Below are positions 14,837 through 23,062 of a stretch of DNA of 64,000 bases, piece by piece. Source of the stretch: Serratia inhibens (GTDB taxonomy: Bacteria > Pseudomonadota > Gammaproteobacteria > Enterobacterales > Enterobacteriaceae); NCBI RefSeq assembly GCF_003591175.1, contig NZ_QYYG01000008.1, positions 183,004-247,003 on the forward strand. Reading direction: 5' to 3'. The first letter of the stretch is position 1, and each line of letters starts with the position of its first letter. Position numbers and translations under genes: made by a program. Under the pieces are notes generated by a model. The model made no database searches, was not told the DNA's origin, and was given only the letters and a program-made list of their open reading frames with translations.

Positions 14837-16951
14837 TTACCCCTCCTGTATCGATGATTTTAACGTTATAACCCTGTCTGCAGATGATATTGTTGACGGT
14901 CTATGGGCAATTATGACCCGGGTTATATTTAGTGCGGATATTGCATTGTTAATATAGGTTTCATTGTCAAGATCCAGGTGGCTCGTTGCCTCATCCATAA
15001 AAAGAATGCTTGGCCTCCGATATAATGCACGAGCAATGAGAATTCTCTGTTTTTGGCCTCCAGAAAGGCTTCCACCCAGTTCTCCTACCAGCGTTTCATA
15101 CCCCATCGGCATTCTTATTATGTCGTTATGAATGTTGCAATGTTTGGTGCATTCTACGATTAAGTCTTGATCCGGTTTGGGATCAAAGCTACATATGTTT
15201 TCCGCAATTGAACCAGCAAGCAGTTTATCCTCCTGCAGTACGCAGGCTATGCATTCTCGGTAATTATTTATGCCAATGTCGCTGATATTAATGCCATTAA
15301 TAAGCAAACGTCCTCCCGTGGGTTCTAACAGTCCACACATGAGTTTCATCAACGTTGTTTTTCCAACGCCGGAAGGACCTACGATAGCTACGCTTTCACC
15401 GGCAGCAATATTGAGATTAAGCCCAGGGATTACAGGGCGCGATAAACTGTCGTATTGATAATAGAGATCCCGCACTTCAAAAGTCACGGCTTCGTTAGGC
15501 GCGCAGATTTTCCGATAGGGCTTATCTTCCTCCGGTGTAGAAAGAACGATATCCGCCAGCCTTTCGTTATGAAGGTTTAACATACGTAACCGCAGTACCA
15601 TATCGATAAGATTTGACGCCCGGTCTGAAAATTGGCCGCGATAAGCATTGAATGCAACAAACATCCCAAGCGTCATCTGGTTATCTATAACCAATGAAGC
15701 ACCTAACCATAAAATGATGATTTGGTCGCATGCGGTTAAAAATGCGTTTACTCCACCAAACATCATATCCAATTTGGTCACCCTGATATTGGCGTTTGTA
15801 GTATCAATGTTCAGATTCAGCCAGAACTGCGAACGTGTGCCCCCCAATCCCAAAGATTTCAGCGTCGCAATGCTGTACAGAGTTTCCATAAAATGTGAAC
15901 TGGCTTTGGCTGCCTTGACGAGTTGTTCTTCTGAAGCCTGACGATAGTATCGATAGGTAGAAAGCCGCAGTAGTATATAGAGCAAGGTAAAACCAGTGAC
16001 AACCCAAACAAGCCAGCCACCGTACATAAACATCATGATGAAAACACCAATAGACATGATGCCATCAATAATACTGGAAACGACACTTGTAGTGAATGTC
16101 GTACGGAGCGCATCTAATGAACCAAAACGGGATTGAATATCACCAAGCTTGCGCTTTTCAAAATAAGCGAGGGGTAATCTCATTAAATGATCAAAAAGCC
16201 CTGCCTTCCACTGTATGTCGATGAGCGCTCCCATAACGATCGAGATCCATGAACGAAACATGGATACAACAGTGCGAAATATGATAAAAAACAGCAGACC
16301 AACGCAAATGAGTACCAGTAAATTATGGTCACCGGCCTGGATAACGTGATCCATAACCAATTGCGTGCCAACCGGCATTAACAGGTTGATAGCCTCAATA
16401 ACTAACGACAGGGCAAATATTTTTCCTAAGGCACTTTTAAGGCCTGTCACGTTTTTTAGCAATTTACGAAAATGCAGCCGACTTTGTTGAACGACGGGGC
16501 TAAAATCGCTGCTTGGCCAGACTTCTAAGGCAATCCCGGTAAAGTGGAGCGAGAATTCCTGCAAACCAATAACGCGTCGCCCAAAGGCCGGATCGTGTAG
16601 CGTAATTCGCCCGCCCCGAACGTTAACCAACACCACAAAATGATTCATGTCCCAATGCAAGATGCAGGGGGTCTTCACCTGTCGTATCTCATCCAAACTC
16701 AAGGAGAGGGCTCGCGTTTTTAAGTTTAGGTTTTCAGCGATAGTGATCAGCGATCCCAGGGTCGCCCCTCGGGAAGAAATATCATGTTTTTGGCGCAAGG
16801 CAAAAAGGTCGATATGCATACCGTAATAGCCGCATACCATAGCCAAACTGGCCAAGCCACACTCAGCAGCCTCGGTTTGTAATATCTGAGGTACATTGCG
16901 TTTAATGGCTAGGTTCAGTTTGCTAACAATTTTTTCATAAGTTTTGTTCAC
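14837..16951 (-). CDS. C39-peptidase ABC exporter, CvaB-like
   Basis: A 704-residue bacteriocin exporter that would remove double-glycine-type leaders and pump the core peptide across the envelope with an adaptor and TolC. The N-terminal C39 peptidase has ILQTEAAECGLASLA with catalytic Cys31, His104 in MNHFVVL and Asp120 in LHDPAFG. The membrane domain (about 155-440) has several hydrophobic helices. The ATPase has Walker A GPSGVGKTTL, signature LSGGQKQR and Walker B ILFMDEATSHLD. Both possible starts are GTG; I prefer the one at 16951, which has GGGG upstream and overlaps the adaptor gene by 17 bp, over 16969. It is the natural processing enzyme for the two nearby precursors. Confidence 0.95.
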   Translation of the reverse strand: MNKTYEKIVSKLNLAIKRNVPQILQTEAAECGLASLAMVCGYYGMHIDLFALRQKHDISSRGATLGSLITIAENLNLKTRALSLSLDEIRQVKTPCILHWDMNHFVVLVNVRGGRITLHDPAFGRRVIGLQEFSLHFTGIALEVWPSSDFSPVVQQSRLHFRKLLKNVTGLKSALGKIFALSLVIEAINLLMPVGTQLVMDHVIQAGDHNLLVLICVGLLFFIIFRTVVSMFRSWISIVMGALIDIQWKAGLFDHLMRLPLAYFEKRKLGDIQSRFGSLDALRTTFTTSVVSSIIDGIMSIGVFIMMFMYGGWLVWVVTGFTLLYILLRLSTYRYYRQASEEQLVKAAKASSHFMETLYSIATLKSLGLGGTRSQFWLNLNIDTTNANIRVTKLDMMFGGVNAFLTACDQIIILWLGASLVIDNQMTLGMFVAFNAYRGQFSDRASNLIDMVLRLRMLNLHNERLADIVLSTPEEDKPYRKICAPNEAVTFEVRDLYYQYDSLSRPVIPGLNLNIAAGESVAIVGPSGVGKTTLMKLMCGLLEPTGGRLLINGINISDIGINNYRECIACVLQEDKLLAGSIAENICSFDPKPDQDLIVECTKHCNIHNDIIRMPMGYETLVGELGGSLSGGQKQRILIARALYRRPSILFMDEATSHLDLDNETYINNAISALNITRVIIAHRPSTISSADRVITLKSSIQEG

Positions 16952-18236
16952 GAATTGGCCCCGACACACTATTTTTCATGTCATAAAAAGGTGCAAACAT
17001 CCATTGATATATTGGCCTTTTCTCCAGGAAAAGCGTTGCTTGCGCTTTCATTCCACTGGAAAGATTTAATTCCTTTCCTTGATAACCAAATCGCGTATTA
17101 TCGATAGCAACTAACACTTTATAATATGACTCAACAACTTCACCATTTTGGCGCATGGGTGAGCTGCCGTAGCTGGACATTTCTTGGTTAGATACCGGAA
17201 CATATGCCACGTTATCTATCACCCCTGGAAATTGACCAAATTTTTCAAACGGAAATGCATCATAACGAATATTAATGTTATCGCCGCTGTTGACATAGGG
17301 AACACTGCTATTTGGCAACCACAGAACCAGATAGTATATGGCATGGTCGCTGGGGATTAATTGCGTCAAGCTATCCCCGACATTGACCATTTGACCCGGC
17401 GTAACGCTTAACGATTCTACCCTTCCGTTAGTGGGTGCATTGACAATCAGCGATCCGCTCGCATCAGCTTCGGAAAGTTGGCGCAGGAGATCATTTTTTT
17501 GAAATTGATATTGTGATATTTGATTATCAAAGTCCGATGCTCTTGTTACGAGATCGCTACTCAGGTTTGTGATTTGCAATGCTTCCTGAATACTTTGGCT
17601 ATAAAGGCTTTGGAATGTGTTTTGCTGCTGATAATAAAGATAAACCTGGTTGTTAAGTTGATCTTTGTTAATCAACCCCTTATTACGGTATTCGTTATAG
17701 TTTTTCATCGTTTCGCGCATGAAATTAACGCCATTACGTGAATTTTCAACCATTTTTTTTGACTGATCATGCGATAGTTTATATTGTTCTATCTGTGCCC
17801 TTAGGTTATCCGAGGTGGTCTTTTTATTTTGCTCTAGTTTAGAGATGATGCTGTCGACCTGAGCTAACTGGTTTTCAATAGCTTGGCGAGTATTCGCGCT
17901 AACGGTACCAGAATCTGTGGCTCTGCTGACATCAATTTGATAAAGGTGTTGCCCTTTTTTTACCTGTTCTCCAACGTTGACGAAGCGTTGCGCTATGAAC
18001 CCTTGCTGGGTAGCGAATATACTTACCGTCCTTGGGAGAGTAGTAACCTCACCACCAACGCTAATGCGCCGGGTATAAGTTCCATATGTGACGAAAATGA
18101 CTAACACCGCGATAAATGACAGTGAAATAACCGCAGTAGCCCAAGCCGGCAACCCTGCAATTAACAGCGCCTTACCTGCCCACTTAGAGCGATTATGTGA
18201 GACAGCCTCTCTCCTGAATAGATCATCTTGCTCCAT
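16935..18236 (-). CDS. HlyD-family adaptor of a microcin exporter, CvaA-like
   Basis: A 433-residue membrane fusion protein. A short cytoplasmic start (MEQDDLFRREA) precedes one membrane segment at about 32-53 (ATAVISLSFIAVLVIFVTYG). The barrel and lipoyl half-motifs lie on both sides of a long alpha-helical coiled-coil (about 120-255, rich in Gln, Leu, Lys and Ser). Typical phrases are GEVTTLPRTVSIFATQQGFI, VNVGEQVKKGQHLYQI and LIVNAPTNGRVESLSVTPGQ. The ATG at 18236 has AAGG upstream; a TTG two codons earlier is unlikely. It is translated just before the C39 exporter with overlap, the same order as cvaA-cvaB. The outer-membrane partner, TolC, would be encoded elsewhere. Confidence 0.94.
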   Translation of the reverse strand: MEQDDLFRREAVSHNRSKWAGKALLIAGLPAWATAVISLSFIAVLVIFVTYGTYTRRISVGGEVTTLPRTVSIFATQQGFIAQRFVNVGEQVKKGQHLYQIDVSRATDSGTVSANTRQAIENQLAQVDSIISKLEQNKKTTSDNLRAQIEQYKLSHDQSKKMVENSRNGVNFMRETMKNYNEYRNKGLINKDQLNNQVYLYYQQQNTFQSLYSQSIQEALQITNLSSDLVTRASDFDNQISQYQFQKNDLLRQLSEADASGSLIVNAPTNGRVESLSVTPGQMVNVGDSLTQLIPSDHAIYYLVLWLPNSSVPYVNSGDNINIRYDAFPFEKFGQFPGVIDNVAYVPVSNQEMSSYGSSPMRQNGEVVESYYKVLVAIDNTRFGYQGKELNLSSGMKAQATLFLEKRPIYQWMFAPFYDMKNSVSGPIREQNL

Positions 18237-18242
18237 AGCCAA

Positions 18243-18568
18243 CCTTGCTTATTCACTTACATCCTGTGAGAACACCTTAATATCTTTATTTAGATAGAGT
18301 CAAAAAAAATTTCATAATTCATGATTTATTCGATTTAAAAATTCGCAACCCAATGAAATTAAATAAAAATATCATAAAATATAAGATTCTTTCCTAAAGA
18401 ACCATAAAACCAATCATTAAGTGCGATTCCCAAAAATATGCGACAACTCCTATTGGAGATTATCTATACCTTATAGTATCAAGGAAATGCTGGCAGTGCT
18501 GAAACACTGAGAAAACAAGCGTAATTGAAGTTACGCAAATTTAATCAAATCAAAAGGAACTTAATTTT
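18243..18568. promoter_or_regulatory. divergent promoter region of exporter operon and second microcin gene
   Basis: A very AT-rich 326-bp gap that must hold promoters for the minus-strand exporter operon and the plus-strand precursor gene. An inverted repeat GCGTAA-TTGAAG-TTACGC (18519-18536) lies 33 bp before the precursor ATG and could be an operator or a leader hairpin. I see no further gene. Confidence 0.45.
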
Positions 18569-18868
18569 ATGAAAGAGCTAACCGCTGGTGAAGTTGAGAT
18601 TGTATCTGGGGCTGGTCTTATTTCAGGTGCTGTAGGTTTTGTCGGGGATGTTGTTATCGATACAGTAAAACTTAGCAATGATGTCCTTAATACCAGAACG
18701 ATCTCTTCGGTTGGGCAGGTATTTAATGCCGTAGGGCTTGGCAGCATCCACAATGCAGCCGACTCAATAGGGTATGCCGCTTTTAAAACGGTTGCAGGCG
18801 TCGGTTCGCTGCTGGGTGGCGATGCTAGCCGCATCGAGTACCACTATGAGAACGAGTGGGGAGCTTGA
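18569..18868 (+). CDS. candidate class II microcin precursor, Gly-rich, no cysteines
   Basis: A 99-residue peptide with the leader MKELTAGEVEIVSGA, matching the other precursor at M-(K/R)-E-L, E-V, V and the final Gly-Ala. The predicted core of 84 residues begins GLISGAVGFVGDVVI, is rich in Gly, Ala and Val with small-residue spacing (SVGQVFNAVGLGS, AAFKTVAGVGSLLGG), and ends in a charged aromatic tail EYHYENEWGA. It has no Cys and no Ser-rich siderophore-type tail, so it resembles neither the disulfide class IIa group nor the catecholate class IIb group closely. AAGGAA precedes the ATG. It is divergent from the exporter operon and followed by a strong terminator. Immunity gene not identified with confidence. 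Confidence 0.75.
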   Translation: MKELTAGEVEIVSGAGLISGAVGFVGDVVIDTVKLSNDVLNTRTISSVGQVFNAVGLGSIHNAADSIGYAAFKTVAGVGSLLGGDASRIEYHYENEWGA

Positions 18869-18901
18869 TCTCTTCCCTCATGCTGCTGAGTATAAATTAA
18901 G

Positions 18902-18932
18902 CAAAAATCACCCCTTCGAGGGGTGGTTTTTA
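18902..18932 (+). terminator. rho-independent terminator of the second microcin gene
   Basis: Stem ATCACCCCT-TCG-AGGGGTGGT with A run before and T run after, 34 bp past the stop. Confidence 0.85.
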
Positions 18933-19183
18933 TTTTGGCAGTCGGCAGATGAAAGCGTTGCTGACATTAACGCCAAGCGAGTCCATCAGATCATGTATCA
19001 GCATGATCGCGGGCCTGCCGTGCCGGCATCAAACGGCGCATCGGGGTAAAGTCAGGGTAAAAAAACCATCGCCAGTGGTGATACCCATGGCAAAAACTAT
19101 TTTGGAGATGGGCAGGGCCATCGTATCGTACCAGACAAGCTCATTTCGTTTTAAAAGCCTCTGCACAATTTTTAGAGGTAACT
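18933..19183. other. 251-bp stretch without a recognisable gene
   Basis: Open stretches exist in two plus-strand frames, but none starts with a good ribosome site or shows a family motif. Pieces such as RVHQIMYQHDRGPAVP look like eroded coding sequence, possibly a transposase end; the resemblance is too weak to name an element. If it is a remnant it would fit an island edge. Confidence 0.3.
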
Positions 19184-19414
19184 ATGATGAGGTCATTAAT
19201 TTATTATTCTATTGGGATTAGATTACTTAATACTGCCGATGTGGATGGACTCATGTCACTGTCGCATCGAGCGGACAACATCAATGGGAATACATTAGTT
19301 TTAGAAAAGGCCCAGGATATCGCCTATTGGCACCTTGAAGAGGATAGAAATACGGAAACCTGTTACCTTCTTGCCGTAGGTAATATTGACACCGAGTTGC
19401 CTTACCGCATATGA
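19184..19414 (+). CDS. small orphan protein at the island edge, possible immunity gene
   Basis: A 76-residue reading frame with AGAGGT 5 bases before the ATG (a second ATG follows directly). The sequence begins MMRSLIYYSIGIRLL, then turns acidic and polar with one Cys (TETCYLLAVG) and ends at LPYRI. It is not a membrane protein by eye, although many microcin immunity proteins are. I recognise no family. Its place, on the same strand as and 315 bp after the second precursor and just inside the right repeat, makes it the only local candidate for immunity. It could equally be a truncated gene cut by the island boundary. Confidence 0.4.
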   Translation: MMRSLIYYSIGIRLLNTADVDGLMSLSHRADNINGNTLVLEKAQDIAYWHLEEDRNTETCYLLAVGNIDTELPYRI

Positions 19415-19482
19415 AGCCATTCGCACTGGCAGTCTGTTGTATGAGAACCTCGTCTTGACGGTGCGAGAAGACAGTTGCGGCG

Positions 19483-19588
19483 CCCGTTCCCCTCTCAGAC
19501 CGGGGTCATGCTATTCTCACTTCCTTTACACTTCCCTCCGGCACAACCCCGTATTTTCTGCCATGATTTTGCCTGTTAAATTAGCAGG
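19483..19588. repeat. right copy of the ~110-bp direct repeat
   Basis: Same orientation as 11422-11536 and about 90 percent alike by eye, with a 12-bp deletion after GGGGTCATG. It ends 36 bp before the start of the molybdopterin-domain-like gene and so probably forms part of that operon's native promoter region, including the near-palindrome CCTGTTAAATTAGCAGG. Confidence 0.8.
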
Positions 19589-19624
19589 CCTTATGCGGAC
19601 TTCCGCTACTTCTGGAGAGCACCG

Positions 19625-20119
19625 ATGCTGTTCACTTTTTTTAAAAACGCCGCGTGGGCATTTTTTGCGCTGGTCATCGTTCAATCCAGCGCGCTAAGTT
19701 TCACCCTGGAAGTGACGGGCAATATCGAAAATGCCACCGACCCGGCAAAGAAAAGCTATCTGTTTACCGATAAGCAACTGTTGGCGATGCCGGTGCACAG
19801 CATCACCACCTCAACCTCCTGGACGCCGCAAAGAAAGTTCGAAGGGGTGGCCGTGGCGGATGTTTTGGCACTTGCGGGGGCCAAAGGCAACACGCTGACA
19901 TTTTATGCGCTGAACGATTATTACATCGACGTGCCGCTGTCCGATGTCGAGAAATACAATATAATTTTGGCCTACAAGATGGACGGCGAAATGCTGAAGA
20001 TCAGAAACTTCGGACCGCTGTTTTTGGTTTATCCAAGGGATGCCGCAGGGCCTGAGTTAAACTCCCCACTCTACAACTCGCGCTTTATCTGGCAAGTGGA
20101 CAGGATTGTAATTAAATGA
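19625..20119 (+). CDS. periplasmic protein with molybdopterin-oxidoreductase-like domain, no catalytic Cys
   Basis: A 164-residue exported protein: signal peptide MLFTFFKNAAWAFFALVIVQ to SALSFTLE, then a domain resembling the sulfite-oxidase/YedY molybdopterin fold (LEVTGNIENA, FTDKQLLAMPVHSITT, FEGVAVADVLALAGAKG, and a late GPLFLVYPRD). The Cys that binds molybdenum in active enzymes is missing; the matching region reads HSITTSTSWTP. It is therefore more likely a ligand-binding or sensory domain than an enzyme. Its stop overlaps the start of the hybrid kinase gene as ATGA, so it is probably the kinase's periplasmic input partner. Confidence 0.7.
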   Translation: MLFTFFKNAAWAFFALVIVQSSALSFTLEVTGNIENATDPAKKSYLFTDKQLLAMPVHSITTSTSWTPQRKFEGVAVADVLALAGAKGNTLTFYALNDYYIDVPLSDVEKYNIILAYKMDGEMLKIRNFGPLFLVYPRDAAGPELNSPLYNSRFIWQVDRIVIK

Positions 20120-21900
20120 AGCTTAAAGGATTGAAAAGCGGCAGCAGGTTGGCGATCCCAGCGATTTTTGCCGCGCTTTTTTTGGTTGCCTCTACGGTAA
20201 CGCTGTATTACTACAGCGCCACCCTGTCAAAGAAAGGGCTGTATGCCATTGCCGGTACTCAGGAAAATTACTCCTGGTCGATCGCCAAATTCTCCATCAA
20301 GCTGGCCGAATTTGAAACCCTGGTCGAACAACAGAAAAACGCGCCGCGGGTGGATAGCGAAGATCTCAGGCTTAAATTTGAAATCCTTTACTCACGCTTT
20401 TACGTGCTGGAAACGGTATCCGAATCCACGCAGCCGCTGTATGCCGAGCCGGGTTACCCTGAAGTGGTCACCCAAATGCGCCGGCAAATGGATCGGATCG
20501 ACACTTTGCTGAATAGCCCGGCGATTGACTTCCCCCTCATTTCTCGGGCCATGAAGCAAATCAAGCCCTACTCGATTGAGATGGCCAACCTGACCGATCA
20601 CGCCGAAGTGAAGCAACGTACCGTCGCCTATGAAGACTATATCGAAAAGCGACACATCATTTTTTATGGCCTGGTGATCGTCATGTTCTCGGTGATCGCG
20701 CTGATTGCCATCACCCTGATTGTGTTGCGCCAGCAGCGCCTGACCATCCGGCAGCAGGCCAAAGCCATTGAGGCGGAGAAAGCCACGCGCAGCAAAAATG
20801 CCTTTCTCGGGGCCATCGGCCACGAGTTGCGTACCTCGCTGCAAAGCATCATGTCCGCCATTGACGTGTTGGTGAATACTAAAGTGTCGGCCGAACATGC
20901 GGACACCTTCCAGCGGCTGGAAACCGCCGCGCAGCAGGTTGAGAGCCAGATGAAGGACCTGACCGATTATGCCCATCTGGACAGCGGCATGATGGAACTG
21001 CGCATAGTGCCGTTCGACGCCCAACGGTTGATCGAGGAAACGGCGAACGAAATCACCAAGCTGAGCCAGAAAGATCGGGTTACGCTGCTGTGCGAAGTTG
21101 AGTGCGGCCACCAGCAAATACATTCCGATCCGCTGCGGATCAGGCAGATTATCGTCAACCTGCTGACCAACGCCTATAAATACACCGAAAACGGCACCAT
21201 CACGCTGCACAGTTGCCTGCGGCGGCAACCTACCGGCAGTTCGCTGATTATCGAGGTCACCGACACCGGCATCGGTATCGAAAAAGAGATGCTCGACCAG
21301 ATATTCAGGCCTTTTACCCAGCTTGATCAGTCGCACACTCGGCAGTATGGCGGCGTCGGCATGGGGTTGGCGATTGTGCATGGGCTGGTGACGCTGCTCA
21401 ACGGCACCATTACCGTTTACAGCGAACTCAAAAAAGGCAGCACCTTTATCGTCAGCATCCCTGTCGAGATCGGCGATGAAGAGGAATCGGCCGCAACGCC
21501 GCCGCAGCACCACGGCCTGGCGCAGAAGCAGCAGCATATTCTGGTGGTGGATGACAATAAGTCGGTAAGCGACGCCTTTGCGGCGCTGTTGGACAAGCTG
21601 GGTTACCGGCACGAGCTGTGCAACTCGCCTGAACGGGCGCTGCAAAAGTTGTTCCGGCGCCCTTACGACGCGCTGTTGCTGGATCTGCAAATGCCCGGCA
21701 TCGATGGCGCCGCGCTGGCCAAACAGCTGCGCAGCCGCCGCGGCCCCAACCGCCAGGTGCCGATTATCGGCATCAGCGCCTACCCCCCGGAACAACTGTC
21801 TGCCGAACAGCGGGCGCTGTTCGATAACTATTTAATGAAGCCGGTGCGGTTGGACGCGCTGTCCACCGCGTTGGCTTCGCTGTTCACCGCTAAAGATTAA
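20116..21900 (+). CDS. hybrid sensor histidine kinase with C-terminal receiver
   Basis: A 594-residue inner-membrane kinase. Two membrane segments (about 12-33 and 181-204) enclose a ~147-residue helical periplasmic domain. The HisKA motif GAIGHELRTSLQS carries His236. The ATPase domain has RQIIVNLLTNAYKYTENG, DTGIGI and YGGVGMGLAI. The receiver at 473-594 has VVDDNKS, the phospho-acceptor Asp523 in LLLDLQMPGIDG and the late Lys in LMKPVRL. It is translationally coupled to the periplasmic protein before it and converges with a BetR-type receiver gene, overlapping it by 11 bp tail to tail. The signal is unknown. Confidence 0.93.
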   Translation: MKLKGLKSGSRLAIPAIFAALFLVASTVTLYYYSATLSKKGLYAIAGTQENYSWSIAKFSIKLAEFETLVEQQKNAPRVDSEDLRLKFEILYSRFYVLETVSESTQPLYAEPGYPEVVTQMRRQMDRIDTLLNSPAIDFPLISRAMKQIKPYSIEMANLTDHAEVKQRTVAYEDYIEKRHIIFYGLVIVMFSVIALIAITLIVLRQQRLTIRQQAKAIEAEKATRSKNAFLGAIGHELRTSLQSIMSAIDVLVNTKVSAEHADTFQRLETAAQQVESQMKDLTDYAHLDSGMMELRIVPFDAQRLIEETANEITKLSQKDRVTLLCEVECGHQQIHSDPLRIRQIIVNLLTNAYKYTENGTITLHSCLRRQPTGSSLIIEVTDTGIGIEKEMLDQIFRPFTQLDQSHTRQYGGVGMGLAIVHGLVTLLNGTITVYSELKKGSTFIVSIPVEIGDEEESAATPPQHHGLAQKQQHILVVDDNKSVSDAFAALLDKLGYRHELCNSPERALQKLFRRPYDALLLDLQMPGIDGAALAKQLRSRRGPNRQVPIIGISAYPPEQLSAEQRALFDNYLMKPVRLDALSTALASLFTAKD

Positions 21901-22741
21901 AGCACCGCAACAAGGCGGCTTCGATGACGTGAAGCCGCACCGGCTTTTCATAGGGGCCGAGCACGTCATAGTCACGCATCGCCTTGGCGATTTCCGACTC
22001 GCGCTGATCGGTGCCCAACTGGCCGGTCAGCACCAGCACCGGCGCATCCGGGTTGTCGGAGCTGCGGATGGCTTCAATGCATTTATCCGCCGTTTCCTCG
22101 CCGATCAACCAGTCGACCACATAACCGTCGAACAGGCTTTGTTGCAGCGCCTGGCAAAAACTGCCGACGTCATAGAATGCCACCGCCGTGAAACCGCGGC
22201 CATCGAGGTATTTTGCCAGCTCATCCGCCGCCTGGTGCGAATCATCCAGCACCGCAATGCTCAAACGTTCATCATCGGTATGGCTTGGGCGGATCTCGAT
22301 CAATTCAACCCAAAAGCGTTTCCCCAACGGCGCATCGTCCGCACGATAAATATGCCATTGTTGGTCCGGCTTCAGTGCCACGAACTCCGCCTGTCGCCCA
22401 GCCGGCAGTTCATCGCCGATATGACCGACACAGGCAATTTCCGCACCCGCCACAAAAAAGATGGCATCCTGCGCCATAGTTTGCGCCGTTGCCTCCTGTT
22501 CGACGCCCATGTCCGCGATAGCCGCCGGCGTTTCGCCCAACGCAGCAGCTACGCTGTTGATCTGTTCCAGCGTCCAGGGGCTTTGCCCTTTCAGTTTTCG
22601 ATGCGCATGTGAAAAACTCAGATCCAGAATGCGGCTAAGCTCTTTTGCATGCTGCCGCTTACCAATGCCGTAATGCAAAAACAGTTCCCTGACCCGGTTT
22701 GCAATCGACAACGAATCGAATTTGTGGTGATTGTTATCCAT
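21890..22741 (-). CDS. BetR-type HTH protein with C-terminal receiver-like domain
   Basis: A 283-residue protein. Residues 10-85 look like the BetR helix-turn-helix domain (SIANRVRELFLHYGIGKRQH, LSFSHAHRKLKGQSPWTLEQ). Residues 160-283 form a receiver domain: LSIAVLDDS acidic pair, Asp210 in YVVDWLIGEE, Thr239 in VLVLTGQLG and Lys266 in PYEKPVRL. It is the probable output partner of the hybrid kinase whose gene it overlaps at the 3' end. A DNA-binding domain before the receiver is the reverse of the common order. It has its own promoter on the far side. Confidence 0.82.
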   Translation of the reverse strand: MDNNHHKFDSLSIANRVRELFLHYGIGKRQHAKELSRILDLSFSHAHRKLKGQSPWTLEQINSVAAALGETPAAIADMGVEQEATAQTMAQDAIFFVAGAEIACVGHIGDELPAGRQAEFVALKPDQQWHIYRADDAPLGKRFWVELIEIRPSHTDDERLSIAVLDDSHQAADELAKYLDGRGFTAVAFYDVGSFCQALQQSLFDGYVVDWLIGEETADKCIEAIRSSDNPDAPVLVLTGQLGTDQRESEIAKAMRDYDVLGPYEKPVRLHVIEAALLRCFNL

Positions 22742-23062
22742 TTTTCCCTTCGATTTTTCTGCTTATTTATCAATTATTTTAATTATTAATTATGAAGAAG
22801 TACCGACAAAACATTGCATCTCATGCAATCTTAATTTAAAAACGTTGCTTGACATACCATGTTCTATGGTCAAACATGGTATCAAAAGACACATACAGCA
22901 ATACACTATAAAAAATAATACTAGAACCACTTTTAATAATAACCATAATAACACCAGGGAAAATTAGTTCCGATTGCCGCTGCTGAAGGATGCATGCATT
23001 CACTCAGTTGGTAAGCAAGCCGGGATTTGAGCCGTAGCGCTAATCTGTTTTACCCACTTTTG
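22742..23062. other. intergenic stretch, possible small RNA on the plus strand
   Basis: No gene is visible. The left part is AT-rich and should carry the promoter of the BetR-type gene. The right part leads into a strong plus-strand terminator (23063-23092) that belongs to no recognised protein gene, so a small transcript starting somewhere after about 22900 is possible. Confidence 0.3.

Larger units (their letters stand above)
11537..19482. mobile_element. probable microcin island between two direct repeats
   Basis: About 8 kb lie between the repeat copies. Inside are two leader-bearing peptides, a C39 ABC exporter, its HlyD adaptor, an AraC/Rob-like regulator, a FAD oxidase and a small orphan gene. 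Base composition is clearly more AT-rich than on either side, most visibly at 13.4-14.4 and 17.5-18.6 kb. No integrase or intact transposase is present, so the way it arrived is unknown. The flanks (racemase gene on the left, signalling operon on the right) look like ordinary chromosome that was once contiguous. The boundary call rests on the repeats and composition. Confidence 0.5.

Noticed and set aside
18933..19183. Possible transposase fragment at the island edge
   Set aside because: The resemblance to IS transposase C-termini is faint and spans frameshifts, so I do not name an element.
20392..21795. A 467-codon minus-strand open frame opposite the hybrid kinase
   Set aside because: The sense strand encodes a complete kinase with all motifs; the antisense product has no domain.
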